DNA of 64,000 nt from Pseudidiomarina homiensis. Lineage in GTDB: Bacteria > Pseudomonadota > Gammaproteobacteria > Enterobacterales > Alteromonadaceae. The position numbers and the translations under genes are program-made. Position 1 is the first letter of the stretch. Each line of letters opens with the position of its first letter. The DNA lies in contig NZ_PIPX01000002.1 of assembly GCF_003987225.1 (NCBI RefSeq), forward strand, positions 62,001 to 126,000. Direction: 5' to 3'. Shown piece by piece: positions 55,651 through 64,000 of the stretch. The notes beneath the pieces are model-generated. The model ran no database searches. It worked only from the letters and a program-made list of their open reading frames with translations, and had not been told where the DNA came from.

Positions 55651-55673
55651 TCAAACATTCATGTATGTATGTA
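55651..55673. promoter_or_regulatory. AcrR-like operator
   Basis: Read on the minus strand, TACATACAT-ACA-TGAATGTTTGA matches the E. coli AcrR operator (TACATACAT-TTG-TGAATGTATGTA) over most of its length. It lies upstream of a TATAAT on the same strand (55634-55639) and covers the -35 region, so it should mediate autorepression. Confidence 0.75.
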
Positions 55674-55743
55674 AAAGTCGGGTTGTAAATGGCGGGAAAA
55701 GCCCGCATTTTGTAGATATACTGAAGAAAAAAGGAGCGCAACC

Positions 55744-56040
55744 ATGAAAAACGAAGTTGATCAAAGATTAGTGCTCGACGCGTATGAGAAGATTCATGAG
55801 CATGGTAAAGCGGAACAAGGTAAGCACACGCTCGAAGGCATCACTGCGTATACCGATCACGATGGCTACACGGTGTTTCTTGAGGGGCACAATGTGCAAA
55901 TGCGCCTAGAATTCCACAACAAATATCACTTTGACTACAACAGCGAGCGCGATTTCGACATGTTCATGCGCAAGCTCGAGCAAATTAGTCGTGATTATCA
56001 CAAGCCAGGGCGTGAAGACCCTGAAGAAACGCATCGTTAA
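55744..56040 (+). CDS. DUF3081 small protein
   Basis: A 98-residue soluble, charged protein (EGITAYTDHDGYTVFLEGHN, then VQMRLEFHNKYHFDYNSER), matching DUF3081, a family found mainly in Alteromonadales and Vibrionales, function unknown. AAGGAG sits 7-8 bases before the ATG. It starts 140 bp from the divergent acrR-like gene and 11 bp before the hemolysin III-like gene. Confidence 0.78.
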   Translation: MKNEVDQRLVLDAYEKIHEHGKAEQGKHTLEGITAYTDHDGYTVFLEGHNVQMRLEFHNKYHFDYNSERDFDMFMRKLEQISRDYHKPGREDPEETHR

Positions 56041-56051
56041 GAGGTTCCGGG

Positions 56052-56708
56052 TTGTCCAAGTCAAAAGCTTATAGTATCGCTGAAGAAGTCGCTCACGCCG
56101 TCACGCATGGCATTGGTGCAGTTGCCAGTATCGTCGGTTTAGTGGTGATGTTGGTATGGTCAGTCGCCTATGGTGACGCTTGGCACATTGTTAGCGCTAG
56201 CGTTTATGGTGCTAGCCTTATTATTTTGTATTTGGCGTCGACCTTTTACCATGCTTTTCCGTGGCCGCGGGTAAAAAGCTTCTTTCAGCAAATGGACCAT
56301 GCTGCGATTTACTTATTAATTGCCGGAACCTATACACCCTTTGCGTTAGTCAACCTGCGTGGTCCGTGGGGCTGGGCTTTGCTCGGTATTGTCTGGAGTA
56401 TCGCCATTATCGGGGTGATTCTCGAGTTGGCCATAGAGAATCGGAAGAAGTGGCTGTCGCTGAGCCTTTATCTTGGTCTCGGCTGGATGGCGATTATCGC
56501 CATTAAACCCATGCTCACCCATGTCGACACCGGTGGCCTCATGCTGTTGTTGGCAGGGGGCCTTGCCTATAGCTTTGGCGTCATTTTTTATGTGTGGAAG
56601 TCGTTGAAATTTCACCATGCGATTTGGCATGTGTTCGTATTGGCGGGCAGTGTGTTGCATTTCTTCTCGATTTTTTATTACGTGCTGCCGCACCCTGAAG
56701 TTATTTAA
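56052..56708 (+). CDS. Hemolysin III / YqfA (TrhA) family membrane protein
   Basis: A 218-residue, seven-helix membrane protein of the PAQR/HlyIII group. Conserved residues include EEVAHAVTHGIGA, STFYHAFPWPRVKSFFQQMDHAAIYLLIAGTYTPF (split here as one motif region) and the late FHHAIWHVFVL histidines that can form a metal site. The start is a TTG at 56052 with AAGAGG upstream. There is no ATG nearby. The name hemolysin is historical, and the role is likely membrane homeostasis. Confidence 0.86.
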   Translation: MSKSKAYSIAEEVAHAVTHGIGAVASIVGLVVMLVWSVAYGDAWHIVSASVYGASLIILYLASTFYHAFPWPRVKSFFQQMDHAAIYLLIAGTYTPFALVNLRGPWGWALLGIVWSIAIIGVILELAIENRKKWLSLSLYLGLGWMAIIAIKPMLTHVDTGGLMLLLAGGLAYSFGVIFYVWKSLKFHHAIWHVFVLAGSVLHFFSIFYYVLPHPEVI

Positions 56709-56710
56709 TT

Positions 56711-58252
56711 ATGCTCGTACCGGTCAACCTTAAGCTGCGTTGGTTCGCAATTTATGCGGGCTTCGGTTTGCTGTTGTCGGTCGTGATCACGGCCATACTC
56801 ACCCAAGCTGCAACACGACAAATTCAACAACAAGTCGGCGTCAGCCTTGCCAATGTTGCTGAACAAGTTGCCCATCAGTTAGAACGCGGCATGGTTGAAC
56901 GTTTAAGAGACTTACAAACGGCTGCGCAGTTGATGCCAACGCCTGATAGCGAGGCCTCCAATGTAAGGCTCGAACGCTTGGTGGCAGCGCTTTACAACAG
57001 CTACAGCGATTATGCTTGGATTGGCATTACTGACCGCTCCGGAAAGGTGCTCATAAGTTCTGAAAATATTCTTGAAGGCGCAGATGTAAGTGCCCGGCCA
57101 TGGTTTCAAGGTGCGTTGCAGCAACCGTATTTTATTGGTGATGTGCATGGCGCACTGTTACTCGAGAAAATTCTGAATCCTAATGGTGATGAACCCCTTC
57201 GTTTTGTCGATATCTCGTTGCCGCTCAAAGATGCTGAGGGCACTATTTGGGGCGTATTTGGTAGTCATTTGAATTGGCAGTGGGCGGAAGGTGTCGAGCA
57301 AAATGCGTTGCGCAGCCTAGAGTCGTTACCCGGAACCGATATTCTCTTGGTGAGTTCGGAGAACCAAATCATTCTTGGCCCCGATACGCTGAAAGGGCAA
57401 GCACTGCAGACGCCTGTGGCGGACGAGGTGCGTGAAAAAGGTTGGGGTCTTCAGGAGTGGCGTGACGGCGCTGAGTACCTGATCGGCTATGCGCAAGTGC
57501 GCAGTAGCGCCAACTATCAAGGGCCGCAGTGGCAAGTCATGGTACGTGAGCCTATTGCCTTAGCTTTGCAACCTATTACCGAGTTACGCTGGCAAGCGGC
57601 CTGGATCGGTCTTGCGGTGGCATTGACCTTTGCCGGCATTGGCTGGATAAGTGCAGGGCGCATCGCACGGCCATTTGCCAACCTTAGCAGTAAACTCGAA
57701 CGTGAAGTGCGCGAGCGCACTGACGAATTACGTGCCTCGAATGAAAAGTTGCGGCAGCTCGCGACCACCGATAGTTTAACCGGCCTGTTGAATCGGCGCG
57801 CGCTCTTTGAACGCGCTGAACAATTGCAGCAACAAGCGCTGCGGCATGGGCAGCCGTTGGCAGTGGTAATGCTCGATCTTGATCATTTTAAGCAAGTGAA
57901 CGATCGCTATGGTCATGCCGCGGGAGACGATGTGTTGGTAGAACTCGCAAATGATCTGCGTGCGCAACTCCGCGAAGTTGATTTAGGGGCGCGCACCGGC
58001 GGTGAGGAATTCACTTTGGTGCTCGACGGGAGTACCGCAGAGCAGGCCAAAAAAGTCGTGGAGCGGCTTGCCACAACCTTTAAGGAACACCGATTTACCA
58101 GTGGTGATGATGAGTTCCAAGTTACCCTGAGTGCTGGTGTTGTGGCCTGGGAGCTAGAACAAAGCTTTGATAAAGCCGTCGATCACGCAGACAAACGACT
58201 TTATCAAGCCAAAGAAAAAGGCCGCGACTGTGTGGTCGCGGCCTCTGATTAA
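56711..58252 (+). CDS. dCACHE-type sensor diguanylate cyclase
   Basis: A 513-residue bitopic enzyme. One membrane helix (about 12-34), a periplasmic Cache-like sensor (about 35-295), a second helix (about 297-317), a short coiled coil and a GGDEF domain. The active site is intact (GGEEF), and an RxxD inhibitory site (REVD) stands five residues before it, so product inhibition is expected. It starts 2 bp after the hemolysin III-like gene. The last 11 codons contain the terminator hairpin of the convergent typA gene. Confidence 0.9.
   Translation: MLVPVNLKLRWFAIYAGFGLLLSVVITAILTQAATRQIQQQVGVSLANVAEQVAHQLERGMVERLRDLQTAAQLMPTPDSEASNVRLERLVAALYNSYSDYAWIGITDRSGKVLISSENILEGADVSARPWFQGALQQPYFIGDVHGALLLEKILNPNGDEPLRFVDISLPLKDAEGTIWGVFGSHLNWQWAEGVEQNALRSLESLPGTDILLVSSENQIILGPDTLKGQALQTPVADEVREKGWGLQEWRDGAEYLIGYAQVRSSANYQGPQWQVMVREPIALALQPITELRWQAAWIGLAVALTFAGIGWISAGRIARPFANLSSKLEREVRERTDELRASNEKLRQLATTDSLTGLLNRRALFERAEQLQQQALRHGQPLAVVMLDLDHFKQVNDRYGHAAGDDVLVELANDLRAQLREVDLGARTGGEEFTLVLDGSTAEQAKKVVERLATTFKEHRFTSGDDEFQVTLSAGVVAWELEQSFDKAVDHADKRLYQAKEKGRDCVVAASD
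58211..58243 (-). terminator. Intrinsic terminator of typA embedded in the GGDEF coding sequence
   Basis: On the minus strand GGCCGCGAC-N6-GTCGCGGCC is followed by TTTTTCTTT, a full rho-independent terminator 31 bp past the typA stop. On the plus strand the same bases encode the KEKGRDCVVAA tail of the diguanylate cyclase. Confidence 0.85.
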
Positions 58253-58273
58253 TTCCGTGTCGAGCTTGGCGGT

Positions 58274-60112
58274 TTAACCGTCCTTGCTACGACTTGCGCG
58301 CTTACGTTCGGTTTCAGTCAACAAGCGCTTACGAATACGAATCGACTTAGGCGTGATTTCCACTAACTCATCATCGTCGATAAACTCAAGAGCTTGTTCA
58401 AGCGTTAAGCGAATCGGTGGCGACAAGGTTAACGCATCGTCGGTACCTGACGCACGAACGTTGGTCAGCTGCTTACCTTTCAGACAGTTTACGGTAAGGT
58501 CGTTACCACGGTTGTGGACACCGATGACTTGGCCTTCGTAAACTTCATCACCGTGTGAAGCCATTAATTTACCGCGCTCTTGTAAGTTAAACAAAGCATA
58601 CGTCAGCGCTTTACCGGTTGCATTCGAGATCAACACACCATTCATACGTTGACCGATCTTACCGCCTTTGTGTGGGCCGTAATGGTCAAAGGTTTTGTAC
58701 ATCAAGCCTGAGCCTGAGGTCAGCGTCATGAACTCGGTTTGGAAGCCGATCAAGCCGCGGCTTGGAACCATAAAGTCAACACGCACACGGCCTTTGCCGT
58801 CTGGAGTCATGTTGGTCATCTCTGCTTTGCGCAAGCCGAGTTTTTCCATGACCGCACCTTGGTGCTGTTCTTCAATGTCCACAGTCAAGTTTTCGAACGG
58901 TTCTTCTTTCACCCCGTTCACTTCGCGAATAATAACTTCAGGGCGTGATACGGCAAGCTCGAAGCCTTCGCGACGCATGTTTTCGATTAATACGCCTAAG
59001 TGCAATTCGCCACGGCCTGAAACGCGGAAACGGTCAGGGTTGTCGGTCTCTTCCACGCGCAAAGCAACGTTGTGCTTCAACTCTTGCTGCAAACGCTCAA
59101 GAATTTGACGTGAGGTAACGAACTTACCTTCTTTACCGGCGAACGGCGAAGTGTTGACCTGGAACGTCATGGTAACGGTTGGCTCATCTACACTAAGCGC
59201 CGGCAATGCTTCGGCGTTACCCGCTGCGCAAATGGTGTCAGAAATCTTCAGTTCACCTAGACCGGTGAAGGCAACGATGTCGCCAGCACTGGCTTGGTCA
59301 GCTTCGATACGCTCAAGACCGAGGTAACCAAAGATTTGGCCAACCTTACCGTTACGCTGCGAACCATCGGCACCGATGATCGATACCTGCTGATTCAGCT
59401 TCAAGGTACCGCGCTTGATCCGACCAATACCGATAATACCCAAGTAGCTTGAGTAGTCGAGCTGAGAAACCTGCATTTGTAGTGGACCGTCACGGTCGGC
59501 GTCCGGCGCAGAAACACGCTCAAGGATCGTCTCAAACAACGGCGTCATGTCTTCGCTAGGCGAATCTGGGTCAAGGGTCGCGAAACCGTTTAGCGCTGAA
59601 GCATAAACGATTGGGAAGTCCAACTGCTCGTCGGTTGCGCCAAGGTTATCGAACAAGTCAAAAACTTGATCTACGACCCAGTCAGGGCGTGCGCCAGGAC
59701 GGTCAATTTTGTTTACCACGACAATCGGCTTCAAGCCGTGATTAAACGCTTTTTGGGTCACAAAGCGTGTTTGCGGCATAGGACCGTCAACGGCATCCAC
59801 GACCAACAATACGGAATCGGCCATCGACAAGACCCGTTCAACCTCACCCCCGAAATCGGCGTGTCCTGGAGTATCCAAGATATTGATGCGGTAGTCTTTG
59901 TAGTTAACCGCGGTATTTTTGGCCAAAATGGTAATGCCACGCTCTTTTTCAAGATCGTTGCTATCCATAATACGCTCTTCTGCGCCACCACGGCTTTCGA
60001 GTGTGCCAGACTGCTGTAACAGCTTGTCGACAAGAGTCGTTTTGCCATGGTCTACGTGCGCAATAATGGCAATATTGCGTAATTTGGAAAGTTCGGTTGC
60101 TTGAATAGTCAT
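58274..60112 (-). CDS. typA: TypA/BipA, translational GTPase
   Basis: A 612-residue ribosome-associated GTPase with G1 [16 protein letters not shown]2 RGITI, G3 [14 protein letters not shown] and G4 [10 protein letters not shown], followed by EF-G-like domains II, III and V and the BipA-specific C-terminal domain. It acts in 50S assembly and stress adaptation. A TATAAT (minus strand, 60198-60203) lies 86 bp upstream. Confidence 0.97.
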   Translation of the reverse strand: MTIQATELSKLRNIAIIAHVDHGKTTLVDKLLQQSGTLESRGGAEERIMDSNDLEKERGITILAKNTAVNYKDYRINILDTPGHADFGGEVERVLSMADSVLLVVDAVDGPMPQTRFVTQKAFNHGLKPIVVVNKIDRPGARPDWVVDQVFDLFDNLGATDEQLDFPIVYASALNGFATLDPDSPSEDMTPLFETILERVSAPDADRDGPLQMQVSQLDYSSYLGIIGIGRIKRGTLKLNQQVSIIGADGSQRNGKVGQIFGYLGLERIEADQASAGDIVAFTGLGELKISDTICAAGNAEALPALSVDEPTVTMTFQVNTSPFAGKEGKFVTSRQILERLQQELKHNVALRVEETDNPDRFRVSGRGELHLGVLIENMRREGFELAVSRPEVIIREVNGVKEEPFENLTVDIEEQHQGAVMEKLGLRKAEMTNMTPDGKGRVRVDFMVPSRGLIGFQTEFMTLTSGSGLMYKTFDHYGPHKGGKIGQRMNGVLISNATGKALTYALFNLQERGKLMASHGDEVYEGQVIGVHNRGNDLTVNCLKGKQLTNVRASGTDDALTLSPPIRLTLEQALEFIDDDELVEITPKSIRIRKRLLTETERKRASRSKDG

Positions 60113-60227
60113 TAATAAAGCCTGTAAAAACGCGAGTGAAACTCTTGAGAAGTGATCGCCGCGGGTGGTTTCCCACCATTGGTTAAAATAGCGGCGTATT
60201 ATACGCAGTCACCCTAGCAGAAGCCAG

Positions 60228-62924
60228 TTATTTTACCAACAGCTTGAGTAACTGCTCGATAGGCATGGGGCGAGCGAAGAAAAAGCCTTGTACGCGCTCG
60301 ACACCCAGCTGCTCAAAAATTTGCAACTGCACCTCGTCTTCAATGCCTTCAACGACAACGCGTTTATTGAGTTGTTTGCAGAGTTCGATGATTTTCTGCA
60401 CCACTGCGAAGAGCTCAGGGTCATCGGCAATACCGTGCGTAAACACGCGATCGATTTTGATGATGTCGGCCGGCAGTCGATTGAGATAAGACAAGCTTGA
60501 GAAGCCGGTACCGAAGTCGTCGATAGCGACATTGCAGCCCATGTCGCGCAGTCGTTGCAATGCGGTGATCGTAGAAGCTGTCTCGCCCGCAAATACCCCT
60601 TCGGTTAATTCCAAGGTGACGTTACTTGCGGCAACTTGGTAATGATCTAAGCGACCAGCCAAGAATCTGGGAAAGTCGTAGCGTTGCAGCTGCTGCGCCG
60701 AAACGTTCACGGTGACCTTAATCTGCTGCAACTCTTGATGGCGCTTGATATCGGATAGCACAAGATCGAGTACTTGCTCACCGAGCGGGATAATTTGCCC
60801 GGTATTTTCCGCTATCTCAATGAACTCCGCTGGCGAGATGAATTCCCCATTCAGTTGCCAGCGAACGAGACTCTCGACTCCGGTGATTGCGCGTGTTTCC
60901 GTATTAAAAATCGGCTGGTAGAACACTTGAAAATCTTTTTTATCCAGCGCAATTTGCAACGCATTGCGCAGCCTCACTTGTTGTTGATAGTCGCGGGCCA
61001 TTTCGTTGACAAACGCTTGCATAAGGTTACCGCCGAGTTGCTTGGCTTGGCTCATGGCAATTTCGGCATGCTGAATTAAGTGAATGCCTTCTAGGGTTAA
61101 ACCGTCATTGCTCGCACTACCGATACTGGCGGATAAATGTATATCGATACCGTCGATTTCATAGGGTTTGCGGACGGCTTGTAAAATACATTCGGCAACT
61201 TCCTGTGTGGCCTGCTCTGACGTTGGTTCAAAGTACACTAAGAATTCGTCGCCGCTAAATCGTGCGAGCAAGGCGTCATGCGGCACACAAGTTTCTATCC
61301 GTCGCGCTGTTTCATACAATACTTTGTCACCGAGGGTGTGCCCCAGACTGTCATTGATAGGCTTAAAACCGTCTAAATTGACAAATAACAAGTTACGATT
61401 GCGTCCGCCGGTAACTTGATCACGGAGTGCTAACGCTCCACTGAAGGCGTCGCGGCGGAAGAGTCCGGTAATGTCATCGTGTTTCGCAAGATAAGCTAAC
61501 TCGTGTTGGCGTTTGGCGGCACGCACGGCATTGTCTTCGGCCAAAATGTAGATGAAAACAAAGGCGAACGTTAACCACAGTAAGAGCTGGTCAAGCTGGG
61601 CGCCGTTTTGAATCTCGGAGTAGTCGCTCAAAACACTATGAAAAGTAATTGGGCCCGAATCACCAATCGTTGCACTACTGGTAATAAAGTGTGAAGAGCG
61701 CTGTTTCAGCTCGGTAAATGTTGAGGTTCCGGCTGCTGTGCCCTGCATGGAAATAAGCAATTCTGGGCTAAATTGCAAGTAGGTATCCATGGCATCGAAG
61801 TAACTCAAGTAATTGGTCGCAATCACTTTGTTAACGTCCAGCAAGGTAAGCAGTTGCTGCGGCTCGCCAACTGGTGTGGTGAAAGGTGTCGACACGATAA
61901 AAGTCGGATTATTAGTGGCAAGAGAAGTACCGTGAACAATCAGTCGAATATCTTGTTCTGCGGTCGCTAGCCAATCCAGAAAACGTTCTGAAGCTAGCAT
62001 GTTCGCCGCTAAAAATTCGGTAGCGTAGCCGTTGCTCATCAGCACTTGCTGTTGAGCGTCATAGAGAATAAAGCCGCGGACAATGGGATTGTCAGCTTCA
62101 AAGCGCGTGGTATCGAGTTCCAGCAAGCGACTTAGGGTGGCGTCATCTTGAGCGGCGACAAAGCGCTGTTGCATTTGCTCTGCAGTATTGCGCTGCACAT
62201 TCAATGTTTCATCGATCATTTGGGCGATGAGTTCAATTTTGGTTTCGGCTTTTTCGCTTTGGGTTTTCAACTCGTACAAACTGAGTGAATACCAGATGCT
62301 AACCCCAATAATTGTCATCAAAATAATGACAATTTGCGAGCGAGTCCTTGGTACGTATGTCTCACGGTAGGTGCGCAAGAGTATGGCTAGGGCGGTAGCG
62401 CCGAGCAGGACGAGTACCGAAATCAGACTAAGTGCAATGAAGTTGGCTTGCTTGAAGCCGATGACGCTATCGCTGAACAGACCCCAAACGGATAATTGCG
62501 TGAACAGAAAGATAAGAATTGAGCTGCCAATACCGAAACGCCATAAACCACGGCCCAAAACGCTGGTTGGTTTCACAAAAAACAGCAGAGCAGTACCGCA
62601 GAGTAAGAGCGCAACATAGGTTAGTGGAAGTGCAATAAGCCGCATGTTGCCTTGCACTTCAACCATCCAAGCCACTGCAGCAAGTACCGTTAATAATCCA
62701 ATACCTGCAAGCCAAGTGCCCCATTTTGAGCGGTACAGCAATGCATAGAGGCCTAACCCGACGATACTCGAGGAGTAGATTAACGACTGTGGCACTACGG
62801 CCATGAGCAATTCGTTCTGGTACAGGAGTAACTCGATCGCTCCAATAATGCCCGTTGCCACAAATAAGGCGGCAACTGCGACAACAAATTTTCTGGCAGC
62901 GCTGGAGCTCACTCGATGAAACAT
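60228..62924 (-). CDS. Membrane-bound GGDEF-EAL protein
   Basis: 898 residues. Six or seven N-terminal membrane helices (about 12-220), a periplasmic segment (about 225-420), another helix (about 430-450), then a GGDEF domain and an EAL domain. The GGDEF site is SGDEF, a tolerated variant. EAL is ESL (GVESLVRW), but the other phosphodiesterase residues (ELTEG, DDFGTG, KIDR, EGIED) are conserved, so it probably degrades c-di-GMP. It is divergent from the efflux adaptor gene and transcribed separately from typA. Confidence 0.88.
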   Translation of the reverse strand: MFHRVSSSAARKFVVAVAALFVATGIIGAIELLLYQNELLMAVVPQSLIYSSSIVGLGLYALLYRSKWGTWLAGIGLLTVLAAVAWMVEVQGNMRLIALPLTYVALLLCGTALLFFVKPTSVLGRGLWRFGIGSSILIFLFTQLSVWGLFSDSVIGFKQANFIALSLISVLVLLGATALAILLRTYRETYVPRTRSQIVIILMTIIGVSIWYSLSLYELKTQSEKAETKIELIAQMIDETLNVQRNTAEQMQQRFVAAQDDATLSRLLELDTTRFEADNPIVRGFILYDAQQQVLMSNGYATEFLAANMLASERFLDWLATAEQDIRLIVHGTSLATNNPTFIVSTPFTTPVGEPQQLLTLLDVNKVIATNYLSYFDAMDTYLQFSPELLISMQGTAAGTSTFTELKQRSSHFITSSATIGDSGPITFHSVLSDYSEIQNGAQLDQLLLWLTFAFVFIYILAEDNAVRAAKRQHELAYLAKHDDITGLFRRDAFSGALALRDQVTGGRNRNLLFVNLDGFKPINDSLGHTLGDKVLYETARRIETCVPHDALLARFSGDEFLVYFEPTSEQATQEVAECILQAVRKPYEIDGIDIHLSASIGSASNDGLTLEGIHLIQHAEIAMSQAKQLGGNLMQAFVNEMARDYQQQVRLRNALQIALDKKDFQVFYQPIFNTETRAITGVESLVRWQLNGEFISPAEFIEIAENTGQIIPLGEQVLDLVLSDIKRHQELQQIKVTVNVSAQQLQRYDFPRFLAGRLDHYQVAASNVTLELTEGVFAGETASTITALQRLRDMGCNVAIDDFGTGFSSLSYLNRLPADIIKIDRVFTHGIADDPELFAVVQKIIELCKQLNKRVVVEGIEDEVQLQIFEQLGVERVQGFFFARPMPIEQLLKLLVK

Positions 62925-63182
62925 CGCATCATTCTTCTTATTTTAGGATCAAACTTGCACGTGTGCGTTAAGAATGATTCGTAATTGACCTGAAGCCAGC
63001 ATACATAACTTTAATACTTGTGTAGACAGCTTTTATGATTTTTTTCAGTGGTTGAACCAGCCTAGACTTTTATTTTAGAAGTGTCTAAAATAAGATAAAT
63101 CTGAATTAATAACTACACTCAAAGTCTGCTGACAAAAACATTGAGCTAACGCTTTGAATTCTTGTAGGTTGAGGAACGAATA
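62925..63182. other. Divergent regulatory region between the GGDEF-EAL and efflux adaptor genes
   Basis: 258 bp, AT-rich and without a credible gene. It contains the perfect palindrome described separately (63072-63091). I see no tRNA or small-RNA signature. Confidence 0.5.
63072..63091. promoter_or_regulatory. 20-bp palindrome upstream of the efflux adaptor gene
   Basis: ATTTTAGA-AGTG-TCTAAAAT has perfect 8-bp arms. Size and symmetry suit a TetR- or MarR-family operator. It differs from the AcrR-like site at 55651-55673, so another repressor is likely. Confidence 0.5.
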
Positions 63183-64000
63183 ATGACTTTACGACACTAC
63201 GCAACTTGGGCTCTTGGTTTTGCTGTGATGAGCTTAATGGTTCTTCCTTCCACCGCGAATGCGGCGACGGCCACGGCACAACAGAAAAACTTAGCGGATA
63301 TTTTGCAATTGCAAGGTGTGGTTGAAGCGACCAACGCAGCCACCGTCTCAGCGCAAGTATCGGGCCGTGTCGAACGGGTGTTGGTTGAAGTCGGTGACGA
63401 AGTTCCTGCGGGTGCCACGATTGTAACCATTACTTCAGTCGATCAGTATCAAGCGTTAACGCAGGCAGAGTCGCAATTGGCTGCCGCAAACGCCAACTTG
63501 ACCGCAGCTCAACAAGATTATGACCGCGTGGTGCGGCTGGTTGAACAGAAGCTCTTGCCGACGGCGGAACGCGATCGTGTGCAAGCCAGCTTGGATAGCG
63601 CTAAAGCCCAACAACGTTCGGCTAAAGCCGCAGTCGCCCGAGCGCAAGAGCAGCTTTCCTACACTGAAGTTAAAGCGCCTTATGGTGGCGTGGTGAGCGC
63701 GCGATTGGTTGAGCCGGGGGAGCTGGTGCAGCCAGGAACGCCGTTGATGAGCGGCTTTGACCCAGCTGAGTTGCGTATTCACGTTGACTTGCCAGCGCGC
63801 TATGCCGCCGCGGCAAAACAGTTTGCTTGGGCGCGAGTTGCCGGTATTGAACCCGCAGCATTTCAAGTATTTCCGACTGCGGACCAACAAACCGGTACTC
63901 AGCGTGTGCGTCTGAACCTCCCTGCGGATACCGACTTTTTGCCGGGGCAATGGCAATCCGTAACGGTGAAGGTAGGCGAACATCAGGGGGTAGTGATCCC
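63183..64000 (+). CDS. RND-type efflux periplasmic adaptor (membrane fusion protein), 3' end cut by window
   Basis: The first 272 residues are visible. A signal peptide (about 1-27, ending STANAA) is followed by the first half of the lipoyl domain (VEATNAATVSAQVSGRVERV), an alpha-helical hairpin (about 85-155), the second lipoyl half (SYTEVKAPYGGVVSARLVEP) and the start of the beta-barrel domain. Such adaptors join an RND pump to an outer-membrane channel. The pump gene would be expected just past the window. GAGGAA sits 6 bases before the ATG. Confidence 0.9.
   Translation, partial: MTLRHYATWALGFAVMSLMVLPSTANAATATAQQKNLADILQLQGVVEATNAATVSAQVSGRVERVLVEVGDEVPAGATIVTITSVDQYQALTQAESQLAAANANLTAAQQDYDRVVRLVEQKLLPTAERDRVQASLDSAKAQQRSAKAAVARAQEQLSYTEVKAPYGGVVSARLVEPGELVQPGTPLMSGFDPAELRIHVDLPARYAAAAKQFAWARVAGIEPAAFQVFPTADQQTGTQRVRLNLPADTDFLPGQWQSVTVKVGEHQGVVI

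Noticed and set aside
1-64000. tRNA, rRNA, CRISPR, insertion sequences, prophage or genomic-island boundaries
   Set aside because: No cloverleaf-like sequence, no regularly spaced repeats, no transposase or integrase gene and no abrupt change in gene density or style were seen. I cannot run covariance or repeat searches.

Overview
This 64 kb window is a dense, conserved chromosomal segment of a gammaproteobacterium, most likely an Alteromonadales member close to Idiomarina/Pseudidiomarina. The assignment is an inference from gene content: pilMNOPQ-aroKB-dam divergent from mrcA, metJ divergent from an aspartokinase/homoserine dehydrogenase of MetL type, an argCBFGH operon whose ArgH carries a C-terminal acetyltransferase, DUF3081 and DUF2959 proteins, a hut locus and a moderate GC content. 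I see no tRNA, rRNA, insertion sequence, prophage or CRISPR array, and nothing that looks recently acquired.

Layout. 1-4.0 kb: a MoeB/ThiF enzyme (cut by the window edge), a YbaN-type membrane protein, then a nitric-oxide/oxygen module: norR, a divergent sigma-54-driven di-iron protein gene and fnr. 4.1-7.2 kb: small membrane and lipoprotein genes and a Mn2+ exporter gene behind a yybP-ykoY riboswitch, followed by a GNAT enzyme and yjjG. 7.2-12.3 kb: a four-gene minus-strand operon (REC-EAL phosphodiesterase, PAS hybrid histidine kinase, amidoligase, class I glutamine-amidotransferase-like hydrolase). This is the least understood and most interesting locus. 12.4-22.3 kb: minus-strand pilMNOPQ, aroK, aroB, dam, elaA, rsmJ and yhiN. 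22.5-28 kb: mrcA, metL and metJ. 28-33.9 kb: argCBFGH(A) with tandem ARG boxes. 33.9-36.5 kb: a membrane-anchored XRE regulator, malic enzyme and rpmE. 36.6-43.7 kb: priA, argS, an FtsN-like SPOR protein, hslVU and rraA. 43.7-50 kb: the histidine-utilisation locus hutG / hutI / hutC-hutU-hutH around one HutC palindrome. 50-58.3 kb: small housekeeping and membrane genes including dtd, yihY, mgtC-like, an AcrR-like repressor and a diguanylate cyclase. 58.3-64 kb: typA, a large GGDEF-EAL protein and the start of an RND-type membrane fusion protein.

Regulation is unusually readable. I can point to a sigma-54 promoter with NorR boxes, an FNR box, a Mn riboswitch, MetJ boxes, ARG boxes, a HutC palindrome, an AcrR-like operator, a sigma-32-like promoter and two U-tract terminators. 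Four gene ends (metJ, maeB, the short DksA-like gene, mgtC/acrR) share a hairpin whose loop contains the stop codon but which has no U-tract. Three c-di-GMP proteins lie in the window (REC-EAL, GGDEF, GGDEF-EAL). Many annotated starts were moved from the longest open frame to the codon with a Shine-Dalgarno sequence. The amidoligase has no ATG, GTG or TTG available upstream of its conserved N-terminal motif.
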